DNA of 64,000 bases from Camellia lanceoleosa (taxonomy: Eukaryota; Streptophyta; Magnoliopsida; Ericales; Theaceae). Of the stretch, positions 31,803-42,282 are shown piece after piece (the stretch's first letter is position 1; each line of letters opens with the position of its first letter). The position numbers and the translations under genes are program-made. Location: NCBI GenBank assembly GCA_025200525.1, contig CM045770.1, forward strand, positions 88,498,084 through 88,562,083, read 5' to 3'. The notes under the pieces were generated by a model, which did not search any database, was not told the DNA's origin, and saw only the letters and a list, made by a program, of their open reading frames with translations.

Positions 31803-33030
31803 TATTTTATATTTGCTACACACAATTGACCTCCAGAGAGCACTGGTTTGAATTTCAAACTTCCACCACCATTTGAAAAGGAGACAAACATTAACATCTC
31901 TGACCCTTCTAATGCCAAGTCCCCCTTGATCAATTCTCTTTGTAACCTCCTCCCATTTCAGTAAATGCACTTTCCTTTTAAGATCACTACTACCCCATAA
32001 GAAGGCAGCCTCCATCCTTTCTATTTCCTTAGCCACTCCTTCAGGCATTTTGAACATGGAGAGAAAGTAAATAGGTAAGCTAGGTAGAGTGGACTTGATT
32101 AAAGTTAATCTACCAGCAAAGGACAACAGTTTTCTCTTCCAACCTGACAGTCTAGCCTTGATTTTTTCAATTACAGGCTTCCAAGTAGATTTCCTTCCAG
32201 GATTTGCTCCTAGAGGCAGCCCCAGAAATTTTATTGGAAGACTCTGCACTTTGCAATTGAGAAGAGAAGCAAAGGTGTTTAAACAGCCTTCATCTACACC
32301 AACACCACACACAACACTCTTATGGTAATTAATTTTGAGGCCAGATAATGCTTCAAAGCATCTGAGACCCCTTTTAATGGATACCAATTGATCACTATCA
32401 GCTTCACAAAAAAGGATTGAATCATCGGCAAATTGCAAATGTGAGATAAGAACATTGTTAGTTCCAACAACTACCCCTTTGAGAATGCCAAGATTGAGAG
32501 CTCTGACTAGAAGAATGTTAAGACCTTCCGCCACAATGTTGAATAGAAAAGGTGAGAGCGGGTCTCCCTCTCTAAGGCCCCTATGAGGTGAAAATTCCTC
32601 AGTTGGTGAGCCATTCACTAGAATGGAGATTCTAGCTGTAGAGACACAAATCTTCATCCAAGTGATCCATTTATCCCTTAAACCAAAACAAGCCATCAAA
32701 GAAAATAAGAATTCCCAGTTAACAGAGTCAAAAGCTTTCTCGAAGTCCAATTTGAGAATCAATCCTTGTTTTTTGACCTTTTTCCAACCATCCATTACCA
32801 CATTAGCAATAAACACCCCATCCAGAATATTTCTCCCTCCCAAGAATGTTGTCTATGTTTCACCAATGATTGAGGGGAGTACTGACTTTAATCTGGATGC
32901 CAAGACTTTGGCCAAGATTTTGTAGATAGATCCCACAAGACTAATAGGTCTGTAGTCAGATAGACCAATAGGTTTGTCCACCTTGGGAATAAGGGTGATA
33001 AATGAGCTATTGATGCCATATGCAAGCCTT
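31803..33030 (-). pseudogene. L1-c ORF2 reverse transcriptase, inverted segment
   Basis: Read right to left, the frame carries RLAYGINSSFITLIPKVDKP and DYRPISLVGSIYKILAKVLA. One stop follows at 32853-32855, then GRNILDGVFIANVVMDGWKK, LKLDFEKAFDSVNWEFLFS and GLREGDPLSPFLFNIVAEGL. The intact catalytic box LQFADDSILF is near 32420-32450, followed by YHKSVVCGVGVDEG, FLGLPLGANPGRKSTWKP and GGLGIRRVRDVNVCLLFKWW. The element part ends at SIVCSKYKIL. Apart from that stop the RT is open for about 390 codons, the best preserved LINE coding region in the window. Confidence 0.92.
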
Positions 33031-33470
33031 CTGACTTTCTGCTCAAGATTGGTTCTCTTGACAGCAATGCTTCTCCCCTCTACCACTTTTGCAACTCTGA
33101 AGTTGAAACTGCTCCCCATGTACTGCTTCATTGCTCTTTCTCTTGGTCAATCTGGTCAGTAGTTATTGAGGAATGGGGCCTACATTGGTGTATTCCTAAG
33201 TCTGTAGATAGCCTGCTTTATTGGTGGATGAGCTGGAAATTCTATAATTTTGACAGACTAATATGGAGAGCAACCCCGCTAATTGTACTATGGTCTATTT
33301 GGAAACTCAGAAATGATTGTGTATTTTCTAATGCACAACCCTCTTCTTCAGGACTGCTAGATCTTATAAAATTCAGATCTGCCATCTGGCTCAAAGCTTC
33401 CATCAAGGAATTCCCATACTCAGTTGATGATCTCGTCTACAATTGGAGACAGATCAGAGGCGGAGTTTAG
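33030..33470 (+). pseudogene. L1-c ORF2 zf-RVT and C-terminus, sense segment
   Basis: The reading begins SDFLLKIGSLDSNASPLYHF, then CNSEVETAPHVLLHCSFSWS, the zinc-binding zf-RVT module. IEEWGLHWCIP, LIVLWSIWKLRNDCVF and SVDDLVYNWRQ follow, to the stop at 33468-33470. It is open throughout from the inversion junction. It lacks the residues that would lie between SIVCSKYKIL of the inverted segment and this point. Confidence 0.87.
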
Positions 33471-34089
33471 TGCTATGGATTCAGTTTAGTGCTATCTGGG
33501 TTGATGTTGTCTGCTGCCTTGGTGTTCTGTCAGTGTGGGTGCCTCTGAATTGGTGTTCTGTCTGCTGCATTGGTGTTCTGTCTGTTGCATTGGTGTTCTG
33601 TCTGTGCATCTGTGCTCTATCTGTGTTTACAAGCAGTTCTATTTTGGTGTTCTGTCTATGTATTTGTGTTCTGCCAGTTGTTCTATTTTGGTCTGTGGGT
33701 GCCTCTGAACAGTTCTATTTCTTAGTCTGTGGATGCCTACTGCGACTTTGATCTCTATCTGCGAATACCAATCAAGCTTTCTTTCTATTTACTCTCTTGC
33801 GGTAGGGGGCTTGGAGTGTTACTTGCGATTACATTTACTTGATTCTTTTTATTGCGTTGTTTGCTTCTGAGCTTGGAGGTTTGCAACATGCTACAACTAG
33901 TTTGTCTACTACCAGTTAGTTTGTTTGTTTGATTTTCTTCTTCTGTTTTCTTCCTTTGCTGGTGCCTCACCAACTGACGCTTGGAGCTTCTTCTTAGCTC
34001 CAAACTCATCTTTATTGATGTAATATGTCATGTTTTGTATGCTTCATCAATAAAGATTTTGTTTAGCCGATCAAAAAAAAAAAAAAAAA
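33471..34089 (+). other. L1-c 3' UTR with repeats, hairpin and poly(A)
   Basis: Short direct repeats of TTGGTGTTCTGTCTG occupy 33520-33670. ATCTTTATTGATG (34008-34020) and CATCAATAAAGAT (34045-34057) make a 13-bp perfect inverted repeat, followed by CCGATC and 17 A residues. The hairpin is the same as in L1-a and L1-b. Confidence 0.75.
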
Positions 34090-34091
34090 GC

Positions 34092-34613
34092 CGACATACT
34101 GGTAAATAATGAGTATAAGAGGTCTCAAATACTGATAAGTTAGAACTGTGTCATATCACAATTATTTTCAAAAAATCATAAAACACTATGCTAAAAAATT
34201 CCCTAAAGCAAATTTTCAAAAATAATTTATCAAACAAAATTTTCATATATTTTTTTTGTCTTTGATAGTAGAAAACATAAGGCAAAAACTATTCGAAAGG
34301 GAAACTATAAGCACATAAGTCATTCACAAAATTATTTGTTTTGTATGTAAATTATTATGTGAATCCTGTGCATGTCGTAGAATTGAGTTAAAATAAAAGC
34401 TTTTGTTAGATACTTTTACTAAATTGTTAATTTTCTACCAACTAGACACATGAGTGTGGGCTACACATATGCCTATGTGTGTCGTGGATAAAAAATTTAT
34501 TTGTTTGATAGGAATGTCTATCATTTTTTTAGAAAGAATTGTCAGATTTCACAAAATATTATGAAAAATGCTATGTACCATAAATTTGTGTCTCAAATTG
34601 AGCTCTAAAAATG
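34092..34613. other. AT-rich spacer
   Basis: No coding or structural signal that I can name between the poly(A) of L1-c and the target duplication of the Tat element. Confidence 0.5.
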
Positions 34614-34618
34614 AGATT
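34614..34618. repeat. Left target-site duplication of the Tat element
   Basis: AGATT at 34614-34618 equals AGATT at 45810-45814, directly outside the two LTRs. Confidence 0.9.
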
Positions 34619-35182
34619 TGACAGGGATAGGCCCACAAGGACCACGGCCCACTATGAGCAAACCCAAGCCCACCATTTAGATCCCATTGCACAACCCGGT
34701 CAGTAAAACCCGGTACAGCTGGAGGCCATCTGAGCAGGAAAGGCCAATGATGCTCGGACACGTGGCGGGTCGAGCGAGCCATGTCAGCAGACAAAGATCT
34801 GCAAAGTTATTGCCACAGCACATCACCATTAATGCAACCCATCACAGCATTTATTGCGACAACACCCCTCAGCCGGAACGGCGCCCCCTCACCCTGAACA
34901 AGACGAACCACGGCGTAAGCTTTCGGCGGGAAGGTCAGAACGGCTAAAACAACGAAATGATTACCAAAGGATATAAGCAAAGCTCGAAGACAAGAAGAAG
35001 GTTAAGTTTTCCATCCCTCTCTCTCTCTCTACATTTTTCGTCCATCATCTTCTCTAATTCATACACCGGAGGGTTCACCGGGGGACTACCCCGTTCCCTG
35101 ATTGAACTTGCTTGCAGGTTATCCAGTGGGCTTGAGGAGCTTGATCGGTCTAGCCCATTCACCAGGACGAACTGTTTCATCA
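34619..35182 (+). repeat. 5' LTR of the Tat element (564 bp)
   Basis: Starts TGACAGGGATAGGCCC and ends GTTTCATCA. A CT-rich microsatellite lies at about 35015-35030. The right LTR is 554 bp. Many of the differences are short indels in GC-rich words, whereas AT-rich parts are nearly identical. Confidence 0.92.
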
Positions 35183-35184
35183 GT

Positions 35185-35202
35185 TGGCGCCGTCTGTGGG
35201 AA
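35185..35202 (+). promoter_or_regulatory. Primer binding site of the Tat element
   Basis: TGGCGCCGTCTGTGGGAA starts two bases after the LTR. TGGCGCCGT is complementary to the 3' end of plant tRNA-Asp as I recall it; the later bases are not a perfect match. Confidence 0.65.
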
Positions 35203-35285
35203 TCGGTTTGTCCGCGCGCCAGTTGTGTTCATTGCCGCCGGAGACCCTTTTCCAGCAACCTTTTTCACCTCATCCGTCACGTACA

Positions 35286-36716
35286 TGGTAACGACCAGAT
35301 CCATGGCTTCCCACCATAATGCTGCCGATCACCAGACCGACCCTCCCAATCCAAACAACCCACCACAGTACTTCATCGAGCTCACCAACAGTATCAACCG
35401 TATGGCCGAACAAAACCAGGCCTTAATCAATGCTCTGCTCCAACGGAACCTCCCTATTCCTCCACCACCTCCAGATATTCCACCCCATCCAGAACAAGTT
35501 CCGCCATACGTCCCTAACCCAATCCTCCCAACTTGGGGGCTTGCAACCCTCACCCACATATACATCCACCTCCTCCACCCCACGCCTCAATCATAGCTCC
35601 AGGCTCGAGGGAAGCTAGCGACATCAACATCTATCTCCCTCTGGTGGTGGCAACATTCCCCTTTGGGACGCTGAACTCCGAGCCATGAAACTCCAACTCC
35701 AAGGGGTCATGCAGAACATCCAACATAAGCCCTCCACTACAGCAAAATCCCCGTTTGTCGCCTCCATCCGAGACAAACCCCTACCCCCCAAGTTCAAAAT
35801 GCCTACCATCGACCCCTTTGATGGAACAACCGACCCCGTCGACCACCTGGAGACCTACCGTACACTCATGATCCTCCATGCCTTCCCTGACGAAATCATG
35901 TGCCGAGCCTTTCCTGTGACACTGAAGGGGTCGGCTCGGCTATGGTTTAGTCAGTTGCCACCAGATTCGGTCTCCACATTTCAACACCTCAGTGACTCCT
36001 TCCTGAGCCACTTCATCGGGGCCCAACGCCAGCGACGTCCCCGACCCAACTCCTCAACATCCGTCGGGCCAGAAGTCACTGCAACTTTGTCACTCGCTTC
36101 AACAGAAGCCTTACAAGTCGTGAAAATGACGATAAAGTCATCCTCTCACGGCCTTCATGGGTCTGCGATCATCCGATTCCTCTTCTCCTCTCTAAGAACC
36201 CCGACATCCATGGCGCCTTGCTCTCCAAAGCCCAAAAATACATGAACGCCGAGGATTCTCTAGCAGCTCGGCAAGACTCCTGACTAAATATCGACCCCGG
36301 AGAAAAGAGAAAAGACCAGAACCGGTAACACGACATCATAATCAAACATCCCGCTATGCCGATCGACTCCTGAGCCGGCACTACCGGCCAATTTCCGGTC
36401 GGTTCAAGCGATATACACCCCTCAATACTCCCATGGAACAAGTTCTTAACCAGATCCAACGGGACTACCCCCTCAAGTGGCTTCTTCCTCCACGGAACCC
36501 TTCTAACCGCAAAGACCAGTCCAAATATTGCCGTTTCCACCAGGATCATGGCCATAACACCGACGACTGCATCAGCCTCAAAGATCAAGTGGAGACCCTC
36601 GTTCGCCAGGGACGCCTGAGCCGATTCATAGACACCACCAGAGGAGCAAAGGACGAGCCACAGAGACAATCACAGGCATACCCCTCCTGGCGACCAACTC
36701 AGCGGGCCGGGGCATG
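35286..36716 (+). pseudogene. Tat element Gag
   Basis: The first ATG after the LTR (35286) opens MVTTRSMASHHNAADHQTD, then a proline-rich stretch (PIPPPPPDIPPHPEQVPP). Frameshifts near 35545 and 36040 break it. The capsid-like retrotransposon Gag domain is at about 35790-36040 (KFKMPTIDPFDGTTDPVDHL, then FPVTLKGSARLWFSQLP). After the second shift, FVTRFNRSL and LLSKAQKYMNAEDSLAAR follow. A zinc-knuckle-like motif is at 36515-36600 (KYCRFHQDHGHNTDDCISLK). Gag forms the particle and binds RNA. The start is chosen because it precedes the conserved N-terminal pattern and lies 100 bp after the primer site. Confidence 0.85.
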
Positions 36717-36984
36717 ATCGACCCCACCAACAACCTCGGCCTCAAGGTAATCCACCTCCACCATTGGTGAAATCGAGTTATTTCGGTGGTCTTGCTTGTG
36801 GGGACCATCTCGCTTCGGCTTCGAGGGCGAGCTTAGAAAGATCTGACGAGGCTCGAGACAAAAGGGTTGCCACGGTCGACCGACCCCCCAAGCAACCCAA
36901 ACAGTGGGCAGAGCCCATTACCTTCACGGACGCCCGATCAGCGAGGCATCCGTTATCCTCACGATGATCCCTTGTCATCTCCGT

Positions 36985-38935
36985 CCTCTCCAATTATAAG
37001 GTCGACGAGTCCTCATTGACAATGGCGGCTCGTGGGACATCATTTTCCTCAATCGCTTCCGCCAATCAAGATCGGGGAAGAGCACATCCCCACTCCAAAC
37101 TCCTCTGGTTGGTTTCACCGTGGCCGGTGACCTCTATCGGGTCCACTGATCTCCCCATCACCATTGGAAGTACCCAGCAGACCACGAAGTTGCTTACTTT
37201 CCTTGTTGTCGATTGCCCTCACCACAACATCATCCTCGGCCGCACCGCCCTCAATGCCTTCCAAGCCATCACATCCACCCACCACCTTGCCCTCAAGTTC
37301 CCTACTGATTTTGGGGTCGGAACGGTGAGAGGAGAACAGACCGTCGCTAGAGAATGTTATGTGGCCTCACTTAAAGAGGTCAAACTGAATGAGGCAATGA
37401 TCATTGAAGGACTTGATATCCGAGATGAAGACGAACTGATCAGAGGCGAACCTGTGGAGGAACTCATCGAGGTTAACATCGATCCCACCAACCCGCTCAA
37501 AACTGCCAAAATCGGCAGTCAATTACCTCCCCAAACTAAGGCCGACCTTACCGCTCTCCTGACCGAACATAGAGACGTCTTCGCCTGGACTCATGCAGAC
37601 ATGCCAGGCATCGATCCCTCTTTCATAACCCACCGCCTCAGTATTGAGCCCCATTTCCGACCTTACCGACAAAGGCAGCATATTTTCCATCCAGAGCGCA
37701 ACAATCTCATAACTGCAGAGGTCGACAAACTCCTCGAGGCCCAGTTTATCCGAAATGTGGATTATCCTAAGTGGGTACATCCGCGTGGTCTCAGTGCGCA
37801 AAAACAATGGCAAGTGGCGTCTCTGCGTCGACTACTCCGACTTGAACCGAGCTTGCCCCAAAGACAGCTATCCCCTCCCCCGCATTGATCTACTGGTCGA
37901 CGCCACGGCCGGTCATCAAATGCTCAGCTTCATGGATGCTTTTTCCGGGTACAACCAAATCGTGATGCACTCATCCGACCAGGAACACACATCTTTCATC
38001 ACCGACCAGGGCACCTACCACTAACGTGTCATGCCGTTCGGACTAAAGAATGCGGGGCCACCTACCAACGTTTGGTCAATACAGTCTTCCACCATCAGAT
38101 CGGACGGAATATGGAAGTGTATGTGGATGACATGCTAGTTAAGAGCAAACTCTCCACTGACCACCTCACCAACCTACGAGAAACTTTTGCCACCCTTCGC
38201 AAATATCAGATGAAGCTCAACCTAGAGAAGTGCGCCTTCGGCATAGGATCTGGCAAGTTCCTGGGATTCATGGTCAGTCAGCGCGGCATCGAGGCCAATC
38301 CTGAAAAGATCAAGGCCTTGGTTGAGATGCAGTCACCCAAAACCGTTAAAGAGGTCCAAAGGCTCACCGGCAGAGTGGCAGCCCTCAACCGTTTCATCTC
38401 CCGCACAACGGATAAGTGCCTACCATTTTTCAAAGTCCTGCGGCAGACTTTTGAATGGACAACTGAATCGGAAGAAGCCTTTCAACAATTAAAACAGTGC
38501 ATGGCCAATCCTCCTTCTCTCCCACGAGCAATTCTGGTGAGCCCTCTTCCTCTACCTAGCGAGATCAAACACCGCAATCGGTGCACCCTCGTCGAGAAGG
38601 GCGGCTCAGTCCAACGGCCGGTCTACTACATCAGCAGGGCTCTCAGGGGAGCGGAGCAGAACTACCCCCTATTAGAAAAGCTGTCCCTGGCCTTGGTCAC
38701 CACCTCCAGACGACTCCGCCTCTACTTCCAAGCCCATTCCATAGTGGTTCTCACCGACCAGCCCCTGAAGAAGGTCATGCAGCAACCCGAGCTCTCAGGA
38801 AGACTAATGCAGTGGTCAGTAGAACTAAACCAGTTCGGTATCTCTTATCGCCCTCGGACAGCAATCAAGGGGCAAGCCGTAGCCGACTTCATCTTGGAAT
38901 TCACCAATCCAGCCCCAACAACTAACCCTCTACCC
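36985..38935 (+). pseudogene. Tat element Pol: protease, reverse transcriptase and RNase H
   Basis: The aspartic protease site reads VLIDNGGSWDI at about 37010-37040. A frameshift then leads to VVDCPHHNIILGRTALNAFQ. The RT begins near 37560 (RDVFAWTHADMPGIDP) and continues in another frame with KWRLCVDYSDLNRACPKDSY and FMDAFSGYNQI. A stop at about 38022 and a frameshift near 38055 precede MEVYVDDMLVKS, with the catalytic YVDD intact. RNase H follows, with PVYYISRALRGAEQNYPLLE and VVLTDQPLKKVMQQPE (38620-38790). At least three frame breaks are visible. Protein processing, cDNA synthesis and template removal would have been its tasks. Confidence 0.9.
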
Positions 38936-38949
38936 CCACCAACTCCACC

Positions 38950-39505
38950 AGAGCCTAAAGATCCTCATTGTTGGACACTCAATGTTGACGGCTCGTCTCG
39001 CAGGGAAGGAAGCGGGGCTGGCCTCATCCTCACATCCCCCGAAGGGGGTTATTTCAAATGTGCCCTCCGCCTCTTGTTTGCGACCAGCAACAATGAGGCC
39101 GAATACGAAGCATTGATAGCGGGACTTCGTCTAGCCAAAGACATTGGTGTTAGCCACATCCGCGTGTTCAGTGACTCCCAACTTATCGTCGGCCAGATCA
39201 CGGGTGAATTCGATGCCAAGGATACCACAATGCGGACTTACAGGGACATGGCGCTCACCATTGTTCGTCTCTTCAACACTTTCCAGATCAGACACATACC
39301 TAGGGCGGAAAACTCCAAAGCAAATGAGATGGCCCAACTGGCCTCCGCCGACCAATCCGACCTCAGCCATGGAGTTCGCCTCGAATACCTGACTCACCCG
39401 GCCATCTCACCCGACCTGCAAGAAGTGCAATTCCTCCAGACGGAACCCATCCCTTGGGCATCCGACATCTTCCTCTTCTTGACCCTTTGGAGAACTCCCG
39501 GATGA
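38950..39505 (+). pseudogene. Tat element second (archaeal-type) RNase H
   Basis: In the same frame as the first RNase H, after a proline-rich linker, comes HCWTLNVDGSSRREGSGAGL, then NNEAEYEALIAGLRLA, HIRVFSDSQLIVGQI and HIPRAENSKANEMAQLAS. The catalytic pattern D (NVDGS), E (NEAEYEA), D (SDSQL) is complete. An extra archaeal/plant-type RNase H after the retroviral one is known from the Tat lineage. The frame ends at 39503-39505. Confidence 0.9.
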
Positions 39506-39529
39506 CCAACAAAGGTCGCCAAGGTCGAG

Positions 39530-40651
39530 CTCGATTCGACTAACTACATTACGGTCAACGGCCTCCTTCTAGCGGTTTCTCACGGCCATTACTGCGATGT
39601 CTCGGCCCTAAGCAACCTATGTAATGCAAGAGATCCATGAAGGAATGTGGCAATCATTAAGATTGGCGGTCTCTTGCACACAAAAGTACTCGTCTGACTA
39701 CTTCTGGCCGACCCTCAACAAAGATGCCTCTGATTTCGTGCTTAAATACGACAAGTGCTAGCGCTTCGCTAACATCCCCCATGCTCCTCCCACTGTGCTA
39801 ATCACTCTCTGCAACCCTTACCCGTTCGCCAAATGGGGGATCGACTTGGTTGGTCCACTTCCCACTGGTCGAGGCCAGACCAAGTTCGCAATTGTTGCCA
39901 TTGATTACTTCACCAAGTGGGTCGAGGCAGAACCCCTCGCCACAATCACCGAGCAGAATACCACAAAGTTTATCTGGTAATCGATTGTCTGCAGATTTGG
40001 CATCCCTCAGGCCATCGTCTCCGACAACGGCAAACAGTTCGACAATGCTAAATACAGGAAATTTTGTGCGGATCTCCAAATTCAACTGTGCTTCTCTTCC
40101 CCCGGTCATCCCCAAGCAAATGGCCAAGTTGAGGTCACTAACCGCTCTCTCCTGAAGATCATCAAAACTAAGCTCGAAGTTGCTAAAGGCCTCTGGGCTG
40201 AGGAACTACCACATGTACTCTGGGCTTATCGAACCACTGCCCGAACTCTCTTGGAAACCCTTTTAAGCAACATATGGTATTTGGCGGTCATTAGGTAGAA
40301 GTCGGTCTGCCCACCCCGGATCTCGCCTCGGTAGAAGAACTCCGTCGGCGGACACGGATCTCATCGATGAGCGCAGAGAGACTGCTGCTGTCAGTTAACC
40401 GTGCAATGAAAATGAGAACACACTACAACCGCAGAGTCCGACCACGGGAGTTCTCTACTGGCGACCTTGTCTTGAGAGAAGCAACTCTTGCTACAAAGAA
40501 TCCAACCGAGGGCAAATTGGCAGCCAAATGGGAGGGGCCCTACGTGGTAAAAGCCCGACCACGTCCAGGCACCTATCGACTTCAAGACATGGACGGCTAC
40601 GACCTCCCCCATCTCTGGAATGCTGAACATCTGAAGCGTTACTATCAATGA
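39530..40651 (+). pseudogene. Tat element integrase
   Basis: The zinc-binding N-terminal part is eroded (39530-39770). The catalytic core starts with FAKWGIDLVGPLPTGRGQTK and YFTKWVEAEPLATITEQNT. An in-frame stop lies at 39978-39980. RFGIPQAIVSDNGKQFDN and SSPGHPQANGQVEVTNRSLL follow in the same or a neighbouring frame, so D, D and E of the active site are all readable. More breaks occur at 40240-40360. The C-terminal part (MKMRTHYNRRVRPREFSTGD, then KLAAKWEGPYVVKARPRPGT) ends at 40651. Confidence 0.88.
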
Positions 40652-40782
40652 ATTCTTACTTTTGTATTGTCAAACTTGTTGTATTTGTCTTTTTCAATAC
40701 ATAATACAAATATCGATTGGATTCCCAACCTGCTATAATTCAATTGTCTAAATGTGGCATCCATGAAACTTTCATTTGCAGC

Positions 40783-41472
40783 ACTCAAAGCCTCAGTCCG
40801 ACCTGAGCACCTACAAAAGCCCCGGCCAGACCGAGCACTTTCAAAAGCCTCAGTCAGGCTGAGCACCTACAAAAAGCCTCGGCGACCAGGCGGTTTCAAA
40901 GCCTCGGTCAGGCAGAGCACTTAGAAAAGCCTCGCCGACCAAGCATCTTCAAAAGCCTCGGTCAGGCTGAGCACCTACAAAAGCCTCGGCGGACCGAGGC
41001 GATTTCAAAAGCCTCGGTCCGACTGAGCACCTACAAAAGCCTCGGCGGGCCAGGCGGGTTCAAAAGCCTCGGTCCGACTGAGCACTTAGAAAAGCCTCGC
41101 CGGAGGCATCTTCAAAAGCCTCGGTCAGGCGAGCACCTACAAAAGCCTCGACCAGACCGAGCACTTTCAAAGCCTCGGTCACCGAGCACTTACAAAGCCT
41201 CGGCGGGCCAGACCGAGCACCTTCAAAGCCTCGGTCCGACCTAAGCACCTACAAAGCCTCGGCCGGACCAGGCACTTTCAAAAGCCTCGGTCCGACTGAG
41301 CACTTACAAAAGCCTCGGCCGAGGCACTTTCAAAAGCCTCGGTCAGGCTGAGCACTTACAAAGCCTCGGCCGGGCCAGAGGCGGTTCAAAGCCTCGGTCA
41401 GGCTGAGCACTTAGAAAAGCCTTGGCCAGACCAAGCATCTTCAAAAGCCTCCGTCCGACCGAGCACTTTCGA
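40783..41472 (+). repeat. Tandem array in the 3' region of the Tat element
   Basis: About twelve units of ~56-60 bp, each made of two ~30-bp halves. One half reads AAAGCCTCGGTCAGGCTGAG plus CACCTAC; the other reads AAAAGCCTCGGC plus GACC and ending in TTTC. The halves are variants of one another, so it is a dimeric array. It lies directly after the integrase ORF. Short frames here are products of the repeat. Confidence 0.9.
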
Positions 41473-42282
41473 ACATCAGAAGACCCAGCGAACCAAGTAC
41501 TAGCATAGCCTTGGGAGAACACTTAGTCACAAGTTCAGGTCACAAAAATTTACAGCATCTCCACTTAGTTAAATTAAAACCCACTTTCCTACCCTCATTC
41601 GTCGAATTTTTACACCAGTCCAATCTCACTCTGCATAAAGGAATTTTATCAGTTTACTCTTACTTTGCATGATGGAGTTTTTAGTTTAACAAGTTCAAAT
41701 TCAAATTCAGATTCACAAGTTCACCTTCTCTAATTCATCGGTCCAATTTTATCAATCCAATCTCACAAGTTCAAGTTCACCTGGCTCACTTATCTCAAGT
41801 TCATTCTGTCATGAAGTTGAATTTTTCCACAAGTTCATTACTCATTATTACTCCGAGCTGAATTTTTCACAAGTTGAATTTTTCCATAAGTTCATTACCC
41901 ATTTTCATTACAAACTGAATTTTTCATAAGTTCACTACTCGTTTTTTTATAAGTTCTGTGTCATGCAGGCAAATTTTTCACTCTCCATTTCAAACCCACC
42001 ACACAAGTAAACACAGTCAATTACAAGACATAAATGTAGTTTTATTCATAGGCAAAGTGTGTACATCAGTTTGACATAATACTTCAAAAACAAAACAAAA
42101 CAAAAATGTGTATACAAAAAAAGAAAAGACAAAAACTCCTAAGTACACCTATCCTCCAGATCACTCCTCCTCCTCACTGGAGATAAGGTGCCTTCTTCTC
42201 GCCCTCGTCCGAGAAGTGCAGGCCACATCAACCTCCCCAATTGTCACCATGCTGAAGACAAGCTCAGGAGCGACTCTTGACC
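41473..42282. other. Non-coding spacer between array and antisense ORF
   Basis: It is rich in CACAAGTTCA and TTTTTCACAAGTT words (41700-41960), a loose AT-rich repeat. No coding signal. Confidence 0.5.

Larger units (their letters stand above)
31803..34089 (+). mobile_element. L1-c: L1 LINE with inverted 5' part (twin priming)
   Basis: The right part (about 33030-34089) is a sense-oriented L1 3' end with ORF2 tail, 3' UTR, hairpin and an A tail (34073-34089). The left part (31803-33030) is reverse-transcriptase sequence of the same family on the opposite strand. About 150 codons of ORF2 are missing between the two. This is the signature of twin priming, when two primers copy the LINE RNA at one integration. 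The junction near 33025-33033 shows a few bases shared by both frames. The duplicated target is uncertain. Confidence 0.85.
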
